33,298 bases of DNA from Phaeodactylibacter sp. (GCA_024102975.1 JAGFJD010000287.1:1-33298), one strand, 5' to 3'. Positions 22,400 to 31,937 are shown, counted from the stretch's first letter. Notes: a model not told the origin generated them from the letters alone. Made by a program: numbers and translations.

Positions 22400-23553
22400 T
22401 GATCCGGCGGCAAGCGAAAGAAAAAGTAGAGGATTTAGCCCGGCAATTCAAAGCCGTGGCCGTAATGGGCCCCCGGCAGAGTGGGAAAACAACCCTCACG
22501 CGCCTGTGTTTTCCGGAGAAAGCGTATGTCACGCTGGAAAATCCCAGTACCCGTTCTTTCGCATTGGAAGATCCGCAGGGTTTTTTGGACCAATACGAAA
22601 GCGGCGCAATCCTGGATGAGATACAGCGGGCGCCGGACCTGCTTTCCTACCTGCAGCAGCGGCTGGATGAAAGCGAGGAGCGGGGCAAGTTCATCCTCAC
22701 GGGATCCAACAACCTGCTTTTGCTGGAAAAGATCACTCAGACATTGGCCGGAAGAGTAGCTTATCTGGAATTATTGCCCCTTTCTATCGCTGAACTGAGG
22801 CCGGTTGAGGGGGCGCTTTCCAGCTTGAATTCCCATATTCTGAAAGGCGGCTATCCTTCCATCCAGGCACAGGGTATTAATCCTGAAGACTGGTTTGCGG
22901 CCTATGTGCGTACTTATGTTGAGCGCGATGTCAGGCAAGTCAGGAATGTCGAGAACCTGCTTCAGTTTGAGCGGTTGCTGGCATTATGCGCCGGACGGGT
23001 TGGCCAACAGCTCAACTACTCTAACCTGGCGGTCGAAACAGGCGTGGATATCAAAACTGTGCAAGCCTGGTTGGGGGTGCTTCAGGCCAGCTACATCGTC
23101 TTCCTGCTGCCGCCTTTTTTCAGGAATTTCAATAAGCGGGTTACAAAAAGCCCCAAGCTTTATTTTTACGATACCGGCCTGGCCAGTTACCTGTTGAGGA
23201 TACAGGATGCGGAAGCCCTGTTTCAACATCCATACCGGGGCGCCTTGTTCGAAAACCTGGTGGTGTCTGAATTGATGAAAAACCGGTTCAACCGGGGCCG
23301 GCGGTCCAACCTTTACTATTGGCGGGACAATGCCGGCCACGAGATCGATGTGGTCGTCGACAACGGACTGGAAATGATCCCGATAGAAGCCAAGTCGGGA
23401 AGCACCATCACCGGCGATTTTTTCAAAGGCCTGGCCTACTGGCAAAAACTGGCCGGGACGGCAAAAGCAGTGGTATTTTACGGTGGGGATGAAAGGCAGG
23501 AACGCTCTACAGGTTTTTCAGTGGAACCATGGCGTTCGCTCGGTGCGTACTGA
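22399..23553 (+). CDS. AAA_14/DUF4143 ATPase
   Basis: The 384-residue protein has the standard two-part layout. The ATPase part shows Walker A GPRQSGKTT (24-32), Walker B AILDEIQ (70-76) and sensor FILTGSNN (98-105). The C-terminal DUF4143 part has the short helix-turn-helix-like VDIKTVQAWLGVL, then KLYFYDTGLASYLL, and a nuclease-like end: ENLVVSEL, NAGHEIDVVVDNG, IPIEAKSG, which has the D-ExK arrangement of PD-(D/E)XK proteins. The frame stays open upstream to 22342, but the ATG at 22399 fits the family start (MIRRQAKEKV). The family is widespread and of unknown role; links to mobile elements or stress are suspected only. The perfect palindrome at its start codon is notable. Confidence 0.9.
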   Translation: MIRRQAKEKVEDLARQFKAVAVMGPRQSGKTTLTRLCFPEKAYVTLENPSTRSFALEDPQGFLDQYESGAILDEIQRAPDLLSYLQQRLDESEERGKFILTGSNNLLLLEKITQTLAGRVAYLELLPLSIAELRPVEGALSSLNSHILKGGYPSIQAQGINPEDWFAAYVRTYVERDVRQVRNVENLLQFERLLALCAGRVGQQLNYSNLAVETGVDIKTVQAWLGVLQASYIVFLLPPFFRNFNKRVTKSPKLYFYDTGLASYLLRIQDAEALFQHPYRGALFENLVVSELMKNRFNRGRRSNLYYWRDNAGHEIDVVVDNGLEMIPIEAKSGSTITGDFFKGLAYWQKLAGTAKAVVFYGGDERQERSTGFSVEPWRSLGAY

Positions 23554-23563
23554 GCCGGGGCAA

Positions 23564-23624
23564 TGGGTTGAAAATTGTCAGTTGTCCATTGCTCCGCCCT
23601 GGCCAACTGGCAACTTTCAACCCA
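23564..23624. repeat. Inverted heptamer arrays between the ATPase and asnS
   Basis: On the left are 7-mers starting with TTG (TTGAAAA, TTGTCAG, TTGTCCA, TTGCTCC; 23568-23595). On the right are 7-mers starting with CAA (CAACTGG, CAACTTT, CAACCCA; 23604-23624). The arms 23564-23587 and 23601-23624 are complementary over 24 nt with three mismatches. It lies between converging stop codons and can serve as a terminator, though neither flank has a U tract. Confidence 0.8.
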
Positions 23625-23628
23625 AAAA

Positions 23629-25083
<1,455 letters not shown>

Positions 25084-25107
25084 GACGCTTGGAGTCGGAC
25101 TGTTCAT

Positions 25108-25139
25108 GTGTAAAAGTGTAAGTGTGTAAAGGTGTAAAT
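25108..25139. repeat. Octamer array, four copies of GTGTAANN
   Basis: GTGTAAAA, GTGTAAGT, GTGTAAAG and GTGTAAAT follow in exact 8-bp register upstream of asnS, in its 5' leader or promoter. A related array ending in the same GTGTAAAT lies at 33023-33062. Confidence 0.8.
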
Positions 25140-25263
25140 GATTCCGGGAGCCTGGCGTTTTTTACGCCGCCTGGTTCAAAGAAGTTGCGAAAATACAGGT
25201 TTTGGGAGGAAAGATCAAATGGGGAGGAGGGATAAATCGAGATCGGATGGTAAAACTTCCTTT

Positions 25264-25295
25264 TTGACAAGCCGTGAATTTTTTCCCTACCTTTG
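25264..25295 (+). promoter_or_regulatory. Bacteroidota-type promoter of the second AAA ATPase
   Basis: TTG at 25264-25266 (inside TTTTTGAC) and TACCTTTG at 25288-25295 match the -33 and -7 elements, 21 nt apart. The ATG at 25318 follows 22 nt later, which supports that start over the upstream ones. Confidence 0.7.
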
Positions 25296-25317
25296 CAAAA
25301 ATCCCAAGCGCGAGAAG

Positions 25318-26898
25318 ATGCGAAAATATTTCAACATAGCCGGGCCGTGTCATCCTGACAAGCATTATATGGTACCCGTTCTGGAGCGCAATAAGAACAT
25401 ATTGCCCTTAATTGAACAAGAACAATACTTTGTCATTCACGCCGCCCGGCAGTCGGGGAAAACGACGCTCCTGCATGAGCTAGTGGATTATATGGAGCGG
25501 GAAGGCAAATACTATGCCTTGTACTGTAGCCTGGAACAGGCGCAGGTTTTTACCGAAGCGAAAGAAGGTATTCCGCAAATTTTAAATACGCTCAGGTTTG
25601 CAGTTAGATATTCTAATTTGCCTCATAAGGACAAATTCGCGCAGCAGCTAGACGTCGATGACACGGCCAACTTGATAAAAATTGCGATTGCTGATTACTG
25701 CCTAAATCTTGATAAGCCACTGGTTATCCTTTTTGACGAGATTGACGCACTTCAAGACAGCACGTTAATATCCTTTCTCCGGCAACTTAGAAATGGCTAT
25801 ATTACCCGCAGCCGCATTCCTTTCCCCCATAGCATTGCCCTGGTTGGCATGAGGAACATCAGGGATTACAAATCAAAAATCAGAGAAGGCCGGCAGACGC
25901 TCGGTTCCCCAAGCCCCTTTAATATCATTACCAAAGCCCTGACTTTGTCTAATTTCTCCCCCCAGGAAATAGAAGGCCTTTATAACCAGCATACCCAGGC
26001 TACCGGGCAGGTTTTCGAAAAAAAAGTGGTGGACAGTGTCTATGACTATACCGACGGGCAACCCTGGCTGGTCAATGCCATCGCCCGGGAAATCATCGTC
26101 GAAATGCTCGACAACGACTTTACGAAAAATGTCACCGCCTCAATGGCCGGCCAGGCCGCCAAAAATATCATGTTGCGGCGAGATACGCACATTGACAGCT
26201 TGTTGGAACGCCTGAAAGAGGAACGAGTGAGAAAAGTGATGGAGCCAATTATTACAGGAGAAAAAGACGCCATTAGTTTTACCGACGACGACACCCAATA
26301 TTGTTTGGATCTGGGGCTGATTAAAAGCGAGGATTATGTTTTGAAACCTGCCAATAAAATTTATGCGGAAGTCATTATCCGAACATTGAGCTATGACAGC
26401 CAGTACAATATGCAGTCGCAAATAAAAAACCGCTGGGTCAACCCCGACGGAAGCCTCGACATGAACGGCCTGTTAAAAGCTTTTCAACAATTCTGGCGGG
26501 AAAACAGCGAAATATGGGCGGAAAAATACCAGTATAAAGAAGCTGCCCCTCATCTGATCCTGCAAGCCTTCTTGCAACGGGTCGTCAATTCCGGGGGCGA
26601 CGTGTTGCGGGAATACGCGGCCAATAAGGGAAGAATGGACCTATGCGTACGCTATGGCGAAAATAAATATCCGCTCGAAATCAAACTGCATTACGGCGCC
26701 AAAACCATCCCCGAGGGCTTGGCCCAACTCGCCGACTATATGGACCAGATAGGAGAAAAAACAGGCTGGCTGGTGGTGTTTGACCGGAGAAAGGCCGCCG
26801 CCTGGGAGGAGAAAATCTATTGGAAAACGGAAGTTTACCCGGCTGAGCGCAGCGAAGACGGGGGGGAAGGGAAAACCATTCATATAGTGGGGGGATAG
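25318..26898 (+). CDS. AAA ATPase with PD-(D/E)XK-like C-terminus
   Basis: From the ATG at 25318 (MRKYFNIAGPCHPDKHYMVP) the protein has 526 residues. Walker A AARQSGKTT lies at 42-50 and Walker B VILFDEID at 136-143. A middle helical region carries YDYTDGQPWLVNAIAREI, typical of AAA proteins of this group. The C-terminus has D441 in GRMDLCVRYG followed by E454 and K456 in YPLEIKL, the D-X12-EXK layout of a nuclease domain. The open frame extends 180 nt upstream, but the promoter lies in that part. Its codon use is more AT-rich than asnS, mainly across 25550-25900. It differs in sequence from the DUF4143 protein despite the similar plan. It may act on nucleic acid; defence or element control is possible but untested. 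Confidence 0.88.
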   Translation: MRKYFNIAGPCHPDKHYMVPVLERNKNILPLIEQEQYFVIHAARQSGKTTLLHELVDYMEREGKYYALYCSLEQAQVFTEAKEGIPQILNTLRFAVRYSNLPHKDKFAQQLDVDDTANLIKIAIADYCLNLDKPLVILFDEIDALQDSTLISFLRQLRNGYITRSRIPFPHSIALVGMRNIRDYKSKIREGRQTLGSPSPFNIITKALTLSNFSPQEIEGLYNQHTQATGQVFEKKVVDSVYDYTDGQPWLVNAIAREIIVEMLDNDFTKNVTASMAGQAAKNIMLRRDTHIDSLLERLKEERVRKVMEPIITGEKDAISFTDDDTQYCLDLGLIKSEDYVLKPANKIYAEVIIRTLSYDSQYNMQSQIKNRWVNPDGSLDMNGLLKAFQQFWRENSEIWAEKYQYKEAAPHLILQAFLQRVVNSGGDVLREYAANKGRMDLCVRYGENKYPLEIKLHYGAKTIPEGLAQLADYMDQIGEKTGWLVVFDRRKAAAWEEKIYWKTEVYPAERSEDGGEGKTIHIVGG

Positions 26899-26937
26899 CC
26901 CAGCCCAAAAAATACTGGCGCATAAACATAGTAGTGA

Positions 26938-27046
26938 TTAAAAAATAAGTTCGACATTTTGAGTCAATGAATTATTTTGAAGGCCAGCAGTCTCATTAGG
27001 GCAAAGGCCTTCAAAATAATTCATTGACGTCGAACTTATTTTTTAA
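26938..27046. repeat. 109-bp palindrome with 41-bp arms
   Basis: The outer arms 26938-26955 and 27029-27046 pair over 18 bp, and the inner arms 26963-26985 and 27006-27028 pair over 23 bp, all without mismatch. The only irregularity is a 7-nt bulge (26956-26962) on the left; the loop is 20 nt. The structure is AT-rich, unlike the neighbouring GC-rich sequence, and begins 40 nt past the AAA ATPase stop. It could be a strong terminator, a miniature transposable element, or a pair of IS ends. Confidence 0.9.
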
Positions 27047-27098
27047 ACGTTCCATAAATTCCTTTTCCTTACCTTGTCAGAAGTAAACACCTGAACAA

Positions 27099-27242
27099 AT
27101 GAAGTTTTTGCCGGATTCGGAGGGCAGGATCTGGCTGGCTGTCGGCTGGTGCGGGCTCGACCGGTTTGACCCGCGGACAGGGCCCCTCTCGAATTTTCGG
27201 AAAAAGATTACGAGCTTCCAATCTGGAATTCACAATCTCGTA
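27099..27242 (+). pseudogene. Fragment of a two-component regulator propeller (Reg_prop) gene
   Basis: The plus frame reads DSEGRIWLAVGWCGLDRFDPRTGPLSNFR, a single recognisable Reg_prop blade (GRIWxG...GLxRFDPxTG...F) of the sort repeated many times in periplasmic sensor domains of hybrid two-component systems. It is a single blade with no signal peptide, no further blades and no kinase, so it is a remnant rather than a gene. Confidence 0.55.
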
Positions 27243-27295
27243 TCAAATAAGCGTTGTCCTCCGTATTCGGTCAAATGGTTAAGCCGTTTGTATCT

Positions 27296-27397
27296 ATACT
27301 GGCGAGCGCGTGGTTTTGTCAGGAGCAAAACCAGCGATGCCAGTATATACTGACCCGGCGGGTTTTGTAGTCGACAAAACCTGCCGTGCGTCAGTAT
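27296..27397. repeat. 102-bp double-palindrome element, ATACTGAC family, copy 2
   Basis: Two adjacent 51-bp hairpins make up the element: 27296-27346 with ends ATACTGGC/GCCAGTAT, and 27347-27397 with ends ATACTGAC/GTCAGTAT. Each has an inner stem with GGTTTTGT paired to ACAAAACC. It is the reverse complement of 33159-33260 with 2 differences in 102 positions; the ATACTGAC half is identical. It sits in a degraded region between two gene fragments. Confidence 0.92.
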
Positions 27398-27473
27398 AAA
27401 TGGGCTGGGCATGGGTTGTTGTGCTGTTCCATACCATTGAAAAAAGAAGGAGTAGTAAATGTCCAAATTTCAT
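27398..27473 (-). pseudogene. Signal-peptide fragment truncated by the palindromic element
   Basis: On the minus strand the ATG at 27473 opens MKFGHLLLLLFSMVWNSTTTHAQP, a good signal peptide with an AQ cleavage site, and the reading frame then runs directly into the palindromic element. This looks like the 5' end of an exported-protein gene cut by insertion or deletion at the element. No continuation on the far side (minus strand below 27296) resembles a protein. Confidence 0.45.
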
Positions 27474-27627
27474 GGCCAAATAGGTTTAGGTTGAAAAAAT
27501 AAATGTCATACACTCAGAAAGGACTTCTGCTGATTTATCAGGAAAAGATTAGCGGTCAAGGTAGGCGAAATGAGGGGACACGGATTAGTACGAATCTTCC
27601 AGATTGTAGTACAGAAGTGGCAAAAGC

Positions 27628-28527
27628 TTACCCCTTTCTGAACTTCTCCCATCTTTGCTCCGCCCTTTTCAAAAAGGAAGAGAACTTATCCGGGGGGGCA
27701 ATGCTGAACCGGGTGGGCAGGCCGGTGGACGGATGGGTGAATTCAATGCCCACCGCTGCAAGGAACAAGCCTTTACTTTTCAGGAGGGGCCCTTTTGGGG
27801 TGTACAAGGCATCCCCCAGGATGGGGTGGCCGATGCTTGCCAGATGGCGCCGCAGCTGATGCGTGCGGCCGGTGCGGGGGTACAACTCCAGCAGGGAGAG
27901 CCACTCCGTTTTGAGGGAGCGGGCCCGGCGCAGGAGGCGGAATTCGGTAACGGCTTCCTGCCCGTCGATGGGTTCCCGGATGATTGCTGTTTCGGGCGCT
28001 TTCCCGGCCACAATGGCCTGATAGGTTTTTTGTACCGCCTTTTCTTCAAACTGCCGGCCGAGTTGAATGGCAGCGGTACGCGATTTGGCTACGAGCAGCA
28101 GCCCGGCGGTCAGCGCGTCGAGGCGGTGGACGGGGCGCGGCCAGGGCAGGGCGTCATCGACGGGGGTGGGGGAGAGGTTGTACTGCAGGGCGTTCACTAC
28201 CGTCCGGTACTGGTTGCCGCTGGTGGGCAGGCCGGCGGGCTTGTGGATGAGCGCCAGGTGATCGTCTTCGAAGACAATTTCCAGCGGCATCTCCAGCGCT
28301 TTGGGTGGGTTTAGCGCCAGGTCCATCAGCACGATGCGCTGGCCGGCTTGCACCCAGTCGCCGGTGTGCCCGGGGCGGCCATCGACGAATACGGCGCCGG
28401 CTTTGATGGCCTTTTTCATGCCCTTGCGGGAAGGGATGGCCCGGAACACCCGCGCTGCGTAGTCGCTAAGGCGTTCCCGTGGCGTTCCGGGGGGCACGGT
28501 GTGGGTTTCGAGAGGGGATGGAAGCAT
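27628..28527 (-). CDS. RluA-family RNA pseudouridine synthase
   Basis: From the ATG at 28527 the protein has 299 residues; an upstream extension of the frame overlaps the next gene's end. RluA enzymes isomerise specific uridines in rRNA or tRNA to pseudouridine. The N-terminal part resembles an S4-like RNA-binding region (RKGMKKAIKAGAVFVDGRP). The catalytic motif is RPVHRLDALTAGLLLVAKS (131-149) with active-site D137. KTYQAIVAG and TGRTHQLRRHLASIGHPILGDALY are the other family hallmarks. The target uridine cannot be told from sequence. A TAnnTTTG element lies 30 nt upstream. The Rieske oxidoreductase gene precedes it on the same strand, 107 nt away. Confidence 0.93.
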   Translation of the reverse strand: MLPSPLETHTVPPGTPRERLSDYAARVFRAIPSRKGMKKAIKAGAVFVDGRPGHTGDWVQAGQRIVLMDLALNPPKALEMPLEIVFEDDHLALIHKPAGLPTSGNQYRTVVNALQYNLSPTPVDDALPWPRPVHRLDALTAGLLLVAKSRTAAIQLGRQFEEKAVQKTYQAIVAGKAPETAIIREPIDGQEAVTEFRLLRRARSLKTEWLSLLELYPRTGRTHQLRRHLASIGHPILGDALYTPKGPLLKSKGLFLAAVGIEFTHPSTGLPTRFSIAPPDKFSSFLKRAEQRWEKFRKG

Positions 28528-28556
28528 GGTTTTATGTCGTTGGCCATCAAATTTTG

Positions 28557-28564
28557 CAAATTTA
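28557..28564 (-). promoter_or_regulatory. Possible -7 element for the pseudouridine synthase gene
   Basis: The minus strand reads TAAATTTG, a match to TAnnTTTG, 29 nt upstream of the ATG at 28527. No TTG is seen at the usual distance, so only half of the promoter is supported. Confidence 0.4.
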
Positions 28565-28634
28565 CAGTTTCTTAGACTCGGGCACGGGAGGTGAAATTTT
28601 GGCAATTTTTTTTGTGTCCCGCAACTGCCCCTGG

Positions 28635-30206
28635 TCACCCCTTCAGCAACCGCACCCAATCCACCCCTTTTTTCACCTCCTCCGGCGTGGGCATCCGCCC
28701 GTCGTGCATCAGCTCCTGGATGGCGCACGATTCCGCGTCGCGGAAGAGGGAGAGCGTTGCCCGGATGGCGCCGTCCTTGACGTAGTGGACCAGGAAAGAA
28801 TCGCCGTCGAGGTCGCCTTCCACGATGGTTTCGTCGTAGTCTTTGACATGGCCAACGTAACCCAGCACTTTATCCTGCTGGGCAGACCAGAAGAAAGGCA
28901 CGGCCTGGTATTTCAGCCGGGCGCCCGCCATGTTCATGCCGGCGACGCGCCCCTGCTGGCAGGCCACCTTCCAGTGTTCGATCCGCACCGGTTCGCCCCG
29001 GTAGGGGTAGTGGGCAATGTCGCCTGCGGCGTAGATGTCCGGGGCAGCCTGCAGGTATTCGTCCACGCGGATGCCGCCGTCCTGCTCGGTTTCGAGGCTG
29101 TCCAGGAAGCCGGTGGCGGGCTGTACGCCTATGCCGGCGAGGACCAGGTTGGCCGTCAGTTGGCTGCCGTCGTCCAGTTCTATGGTAGATACGCCGCCCT
29201 GGGTATAGATTTGTTTGACTTTCCGGCCGAGGCGGAACTGTACGCCGGCCTCTTCGTGCCACTTGCGGATGCGCTGCCCCACGGCCTTGCCCCAGATGCG
29301 GGCGAAGGGTACTTCTTCCGGCGCCACCACCGTCACTTCGCAGCCGAGGTGTTGCAGGCTCATGGCGCATTCCAGGCCGATAAAGGAGCTGCCGACGATG
29401 GCCACTTTGTCGGCTGACTTGCCCAGCTCGCGCAGTTCACGGCTGTCGCGCAGGGAGCGCAGCGTGCGCACATTTGAGGAGCCGGCGCCGCGTACCGGTA
29501 GCTGCCGGGGCGTGGCGCCCGTAGCGATCAGCAGCTTGTCGTAGGCCAGCGGCTCGCCTTTTTCGAAGTGTATCTTTTTGCCGCCGGTATCCACTTTGTT
29601 CACCCGGTGGCCTTTCAGCAGGGTGATGTCGTGTTCTTTGTAAAAACTTTCCGGGCGCAGGGGCATCCACGCTTCCGGCGCTTCGCCCTGCAGGTACTCC
29701 TTGCTGCAGTTGGGGCGGTCGTAGGGCAGTTCCTCCTCGGCGCTGATCATGGCGATGCGGCCGGTGAAGCCGGCTTCGCGCATCCCTTCGGCGGCGTAGG
29801 CAGCGGCCGCGCCCCCGCCGATGATGGCGTAGGTTTTTGCGTTGGCCGGCTCGGGGCGGGCCAGGACGTTGGGGACGCGGTCGGGACTGTCGTCCGGCAC
29901 CCGGACGATGACGTCCTCGCCTTCGATCCGCAGGTCGTAGGCAGGCAGGCCGTCGATGCCGCAGGCCTCCAGGTGGCGGCCGGTCTTGACGTCGAAGCAG
30001 GCGTGGTGCCAGGGGCAGACCAGCCGCCGGCCGTTGAGCACGCCGTCGGCCAGGGGCGCGCCGTAATGGGTACATTTGCCGTAGAGGGCGTAGAATTTGC
30101 CATCCACTTTGGCGAGCAGGACATCGGTTTCGCCGACTTCAACCTGCTTCATTTCGCCGTTCCGGAGATCGGATACTTTGGCTGCTTTCGCTTCCTGATA
30201 GGACAT
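28635..30206 (-). CDS. Rieske [2Fe-2S] and FAD-dependent NAD(P)H oxidoreductase, AIFM3-like
   Basis: The 523-residue protein fuses an N-terminal Rieske domain to a pyridine-nucleotide-disulfide oxidoreductase. The cluster ligands are C45/H47 in KCTHYGAPL and C64/H67 in CPWHHAC, the standard CxH-X16-CxxH layout. FAD binds at IIGGGAAAAYAAE (128-140) and NAD(P)H at VAIVGSSFIGLE (268-279). LVLAGIGVQPATGF and IYAAGDIAHYP are typical second FAD motifs. The arrangement is that of AIFM3-like proteins and of ferredoxin reductase components. The physiological acceptor is unknown. It has no export signal. The beta-barrel gene ends 50 nt upstream on the same strand, so co-transcription is possible. Confidence 0.94.
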   Translation of the reverse strand: MSYQEAKAAKVSDLRNGEMKQVEVGETDVLLAKVDGKFYALYGKCTHYGAPLADGVLNGRRLVCPWHHACFDVKTGRHLEACGIDGLPAYDLRIEGEDVIVRVPDDSPDRVPNVLARPEPANAKTYAIIGGGAAAAYAAEGMREAGFTGRIAMISAEEELPYDRPNCSKEYLQGEAPEAWMPLRPESFYKEHDITLLKGHRVNKVDTGGKKIHFEKGEPLAYDKLLIATGATPRQLPVRGAGSSNVRTLRSLRDSRELRELGKSADKVAIVGSSFIGLECAMSLQHLGCEVTVVAPEEVPFARIWGKAVGQRIRKWHEEAGVQFRLGRKVKQIYTQGGVSTIELDDGSQLTANLVLAGIGVQPATGFLDSLETEQDGGIRVDEYLQAAPDIYAAGDIAHYPYRGEPVRIEHWKVACQQGRVAGMNMAGARLKYQAVPFFWSAQQDKVLGYVGHVKDYDETIVEGDLDGDSFLVHYVKDGAIRATLSLFRDAESCAIQELMHDGRMPTPEEVKKGVDWVRLLKG

Positions 30207-30256
30207 GTTTACGGGAGTTTGGTTCTAAGATAGAAAGCGAAAGCAGCCACGGATGT

Positions 30257-31141
30257 TCAGAGCCTGTACAAAACCTTCAACCCCGCTTCGTAGGGCCGGG
30301 CCACAAAACGGCCTCGCATGCTACTCTGTACCTGCGGGTCGGCGAACCGGTCGGAAAACTGCTGCTGCCCTTCCAGTTCCAGCCCCAGGCGGCCCAGCCA
30401 GAACTGAATACCCAGGCTGCCGGCCAGGGTGGCGTCGCGCAGGTAGTCGCCGCTGCGGTTGGCCTGTTCGACTTTTGTGTAGGTACAGGCGATGTCTCCA
30501 TTGGGGAGGGTTTCGCGTTCGAGATCTATGGATTCTGTGGTGCGCCGGCTGAACAGGGGACTGCGCAGGTGGGCGCCTGCCAGGATGTGCAGTTTGCCGG
30601 GGATCAGGCCGTAATTTACTCTGAGCGGAATATCCAGTTCAGCTACCCAATAGAGGGGGAAGGGCCGGGGTCGTTCTACGTCGCTGGAGCTGTTGGTGTA
30701 GTAGGTGCAACCACCAATAGTGGTTCCCGGGAAATTACTGGACGGGGTATAGTCCTCCAGCGTATCTACAGGTATGCCCTCGGTGGGGCCATAAAAGCTC
30801 TCGGCCTGTATCTCGTAGGAATGCAGCCGCAGGCCCAGGCCGGATTGGATGGACATTTTGGGCCCCAGTTCCCAGGCCAGTTGCAGGGCCGCCTGCGCGC
30901 CACCCCGGTAATGGAAGGTGGACCGGGCACTCCAGTGCGTTCGCTGCCTGTAGAGAACGTACAGGGTGTCTCCGGAAAGTTGCTGCTTCGCCTGTATGGC
31001 TTGCCATTCGATGAATCCCGACGAGCGGTATTCCGGCGCAAACTGGTAAAAGCTGCCCAGGCTGACAGTGAATTGCTGAGCCGAAAGGGCGTTGGAAAAC
31101 AAAAACAGGACAAGGGCAAAGAGAGGCGCTGATCTGATCAT
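30257..31141 (-). CDS. Secreted protein, probable outer-membrane beta-barrel
   Basis: The 294-residue protein has a signal peptide (MIRSAPLFALVLFLFSNALSAQ). The mature part is made of alternating amphipathic strands such as AALQLAWELG, IQSGLGLRLHSYEI, ELDIPLRVNYGLI, KLHILAGAHLRSP and IQFWLGRLGLELEGQQQF, and it ends in an aromatic/leucine strand (YEAGLKVLYRL). This pattern fits a small outer-membrane beta-barrel, though I cannot name a family. It is divergent from nothing and lies downstream of the TetR gene on the same strand, so it may belong to the regulon that TetR controls. Confidence 0.75.
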   Translation of the reverse strand: MIRSAPLFALVLFLFSNALSAQQFTVSLGSFYQFAPEYRSSGFIEWQAIQAKQQLSGDTLYVLYRQRTHWSARSTFHYRGGAQAALQLAWELGPKMSIQSGLGLRLHSYEIQAESFYGPTEGIPVDTLEDYTPSSNFPGTTIGGCTYYTNSSSDVERPRPFPLYWVAELDIPLRVNYGLIPGKLHILAGAHLRSPLFSRRTTESIDLERETLPNGDIACTYTKVEQANRSGDYLRDATLAGSLGIQFWLGRLGLELEGQQQFSDRFADPQVQSSMRGRFVARPYEAGLKVLYRL

Positions 31142-31217
31142 AGTTAACAGGGTTTAATTTAGTGATATGCGTTAGCGTCTAAGCAGGATAAATATAAGGT
31201 TTTCCAAAGACTTGTTT

Positions 31218-31859
31218 TCAATTTTTTGCGGAAGCAGCTGTTTTTTCCTCCGCCCACTGCCTGTACGCCTCCAGCCCCTCCTCCGTCAGATAGGGCACAA
31301 GCCCGCCGACGAAGGCGTCGAGGTAATAACGTATCACTTCCTCTCCCTTTTCGTCGAAGTGGATTTCCGCGTTGGGTATCCAGTTGTCGCCCAGGATGAG
31401 CAGGTTGGTGATGAAGTGGCCGTGCTGGCCGGGCAGCCATTCTTCCCGCATCAGCCCCCGGGCGATAAGGTGTTGAAAAGCAGCCTGGAACTGCCGCCGC
31501 CGAAGCTGGGCCAACGCCCGGTATTTCTCCCGGACGGTGCCGATGCGCCGGATGATGCGCACGAAGTCGAGCAGCAGGAATCGGTATTTATACAACAACC
31601 GGAAACTGATTTCAGCCTGCCTGATCATAGTAGCCAGGCCGTACTCCGGAGCCTGGATTTGCCGCACCGGCACCTCCATTTCCTCCACCAGCCGGTCGTA
31701 GAGCGCCTCGATCAGCACGTCCGTGTTTTTGAAGTGGTAGCAGAGGTTGCCGTGGCTGATGCCCACCTCTTCGGCGATGCTGCGCACGGTGGCCTGGTCG
31801 GTGCCCACCTCGTTGAACTGCCGCAGGGCGGCCTCCAGTATGCGGTCTCTGGTCTTCAT
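31218..31859 (-). CDS. TetR/AcrR-family transcriptional regulator
   Basis: The 213-residue protein has the TetR N-terminal DNA-binding domain: DRILEAALRQFNEVG (5-19), then the helix-turn-helix ATVRSIAEEVGISHGNLCYHF, followed by KNTDVLIEALYD. The ligand-binding C-terminal domain (about 60-213) is variable and contains an arginine-rich segment; its ligand is unknown. It is divergently transcribed from the 73-residue membrane protein at 31997. The shared spacer carries a 22-bp palindrome between the two promoters, so the protein probably represses itself and that small gene. The beta-barrel gene lies 76 nt downstream. Confidence 0.93.
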   Translation of the reverse strand: MKTRDRILEAALRQFNEVGTDQATVRSIAEEVGISHGNLCYHFKNTDVLIEALYDRLVEEMEVPVRQIQAPEYGLATMIRQAEISFRLLYKYRFLLLDFVRIIRRIGTVREKYRALAQLRRRQFQAAFQHLIARGLMREEWLPGQHGHFITNLLILGDNWIPNAEIHFDEKGEEVIRYYLDAFVGGLVPYLTEEGLEAYRQWAEEKTAASAKN

Positions 31860-31881
31860 GTTTCGACGAAGTTCATGATTT

Positions 31882-31889
31882 CAAAGATA
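31882..31889 (-). promoter_or_regulatory. -7 element of the tetR-type gene
   Basis: On the minus strand this reads TATCTTTG, matching TAnnTTTG, 22 nt upstream of the ATG at 31859. The region one promoter length upstream overlaps the palindrome at 31896-31917. Confidence 0.55.
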
Positions 31890-31895
31890 AATATT

Positions 31896-31917
31896 TTTTA
31901 GAACAGTTGTGCTAAAA
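31896..31917. promoter_or_regulatory. 22-bp palindromic operator candidate for the TetR regulator
   Basis: Nine of the 11 base pairs of this 22-mer are palindromic (TTTTAG at the left, CTAAAA at the right). A second related half-site, TGTTCTAAA, lies at 31936-31944 and mirrors TTTAGAACA at 31897-31905. The site covers the -33 TTG of the plus-strand promoter and the upstream part of the minus-strand promoter, a layout expected for autorepression. Confidence 0.6.
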
Positions 31918-31937
31918 TAGGAAATATAGTACATTTG
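31907..31937 (+). promoter_or_regulatory. Bacteroidota-type promoter of the small membrane protein gene
   Basis: TTG at 31907-31909 and TACATTTG at 31930-31937 are separated by 20 nt, matching the phylum consensus. The ATG at 31997 lies 59 nt downstream. The TTG is inside the operator palindrome. Confidence 0.7.

Noticed and set aside
27230..27466. Open frame crossing the palindromic element
   Set aside because: The 102-bp element is divisible by three and free of stops in some frames, so frames run through it by chance; the same peptide appears at 33.16 kb in an unrelated context.
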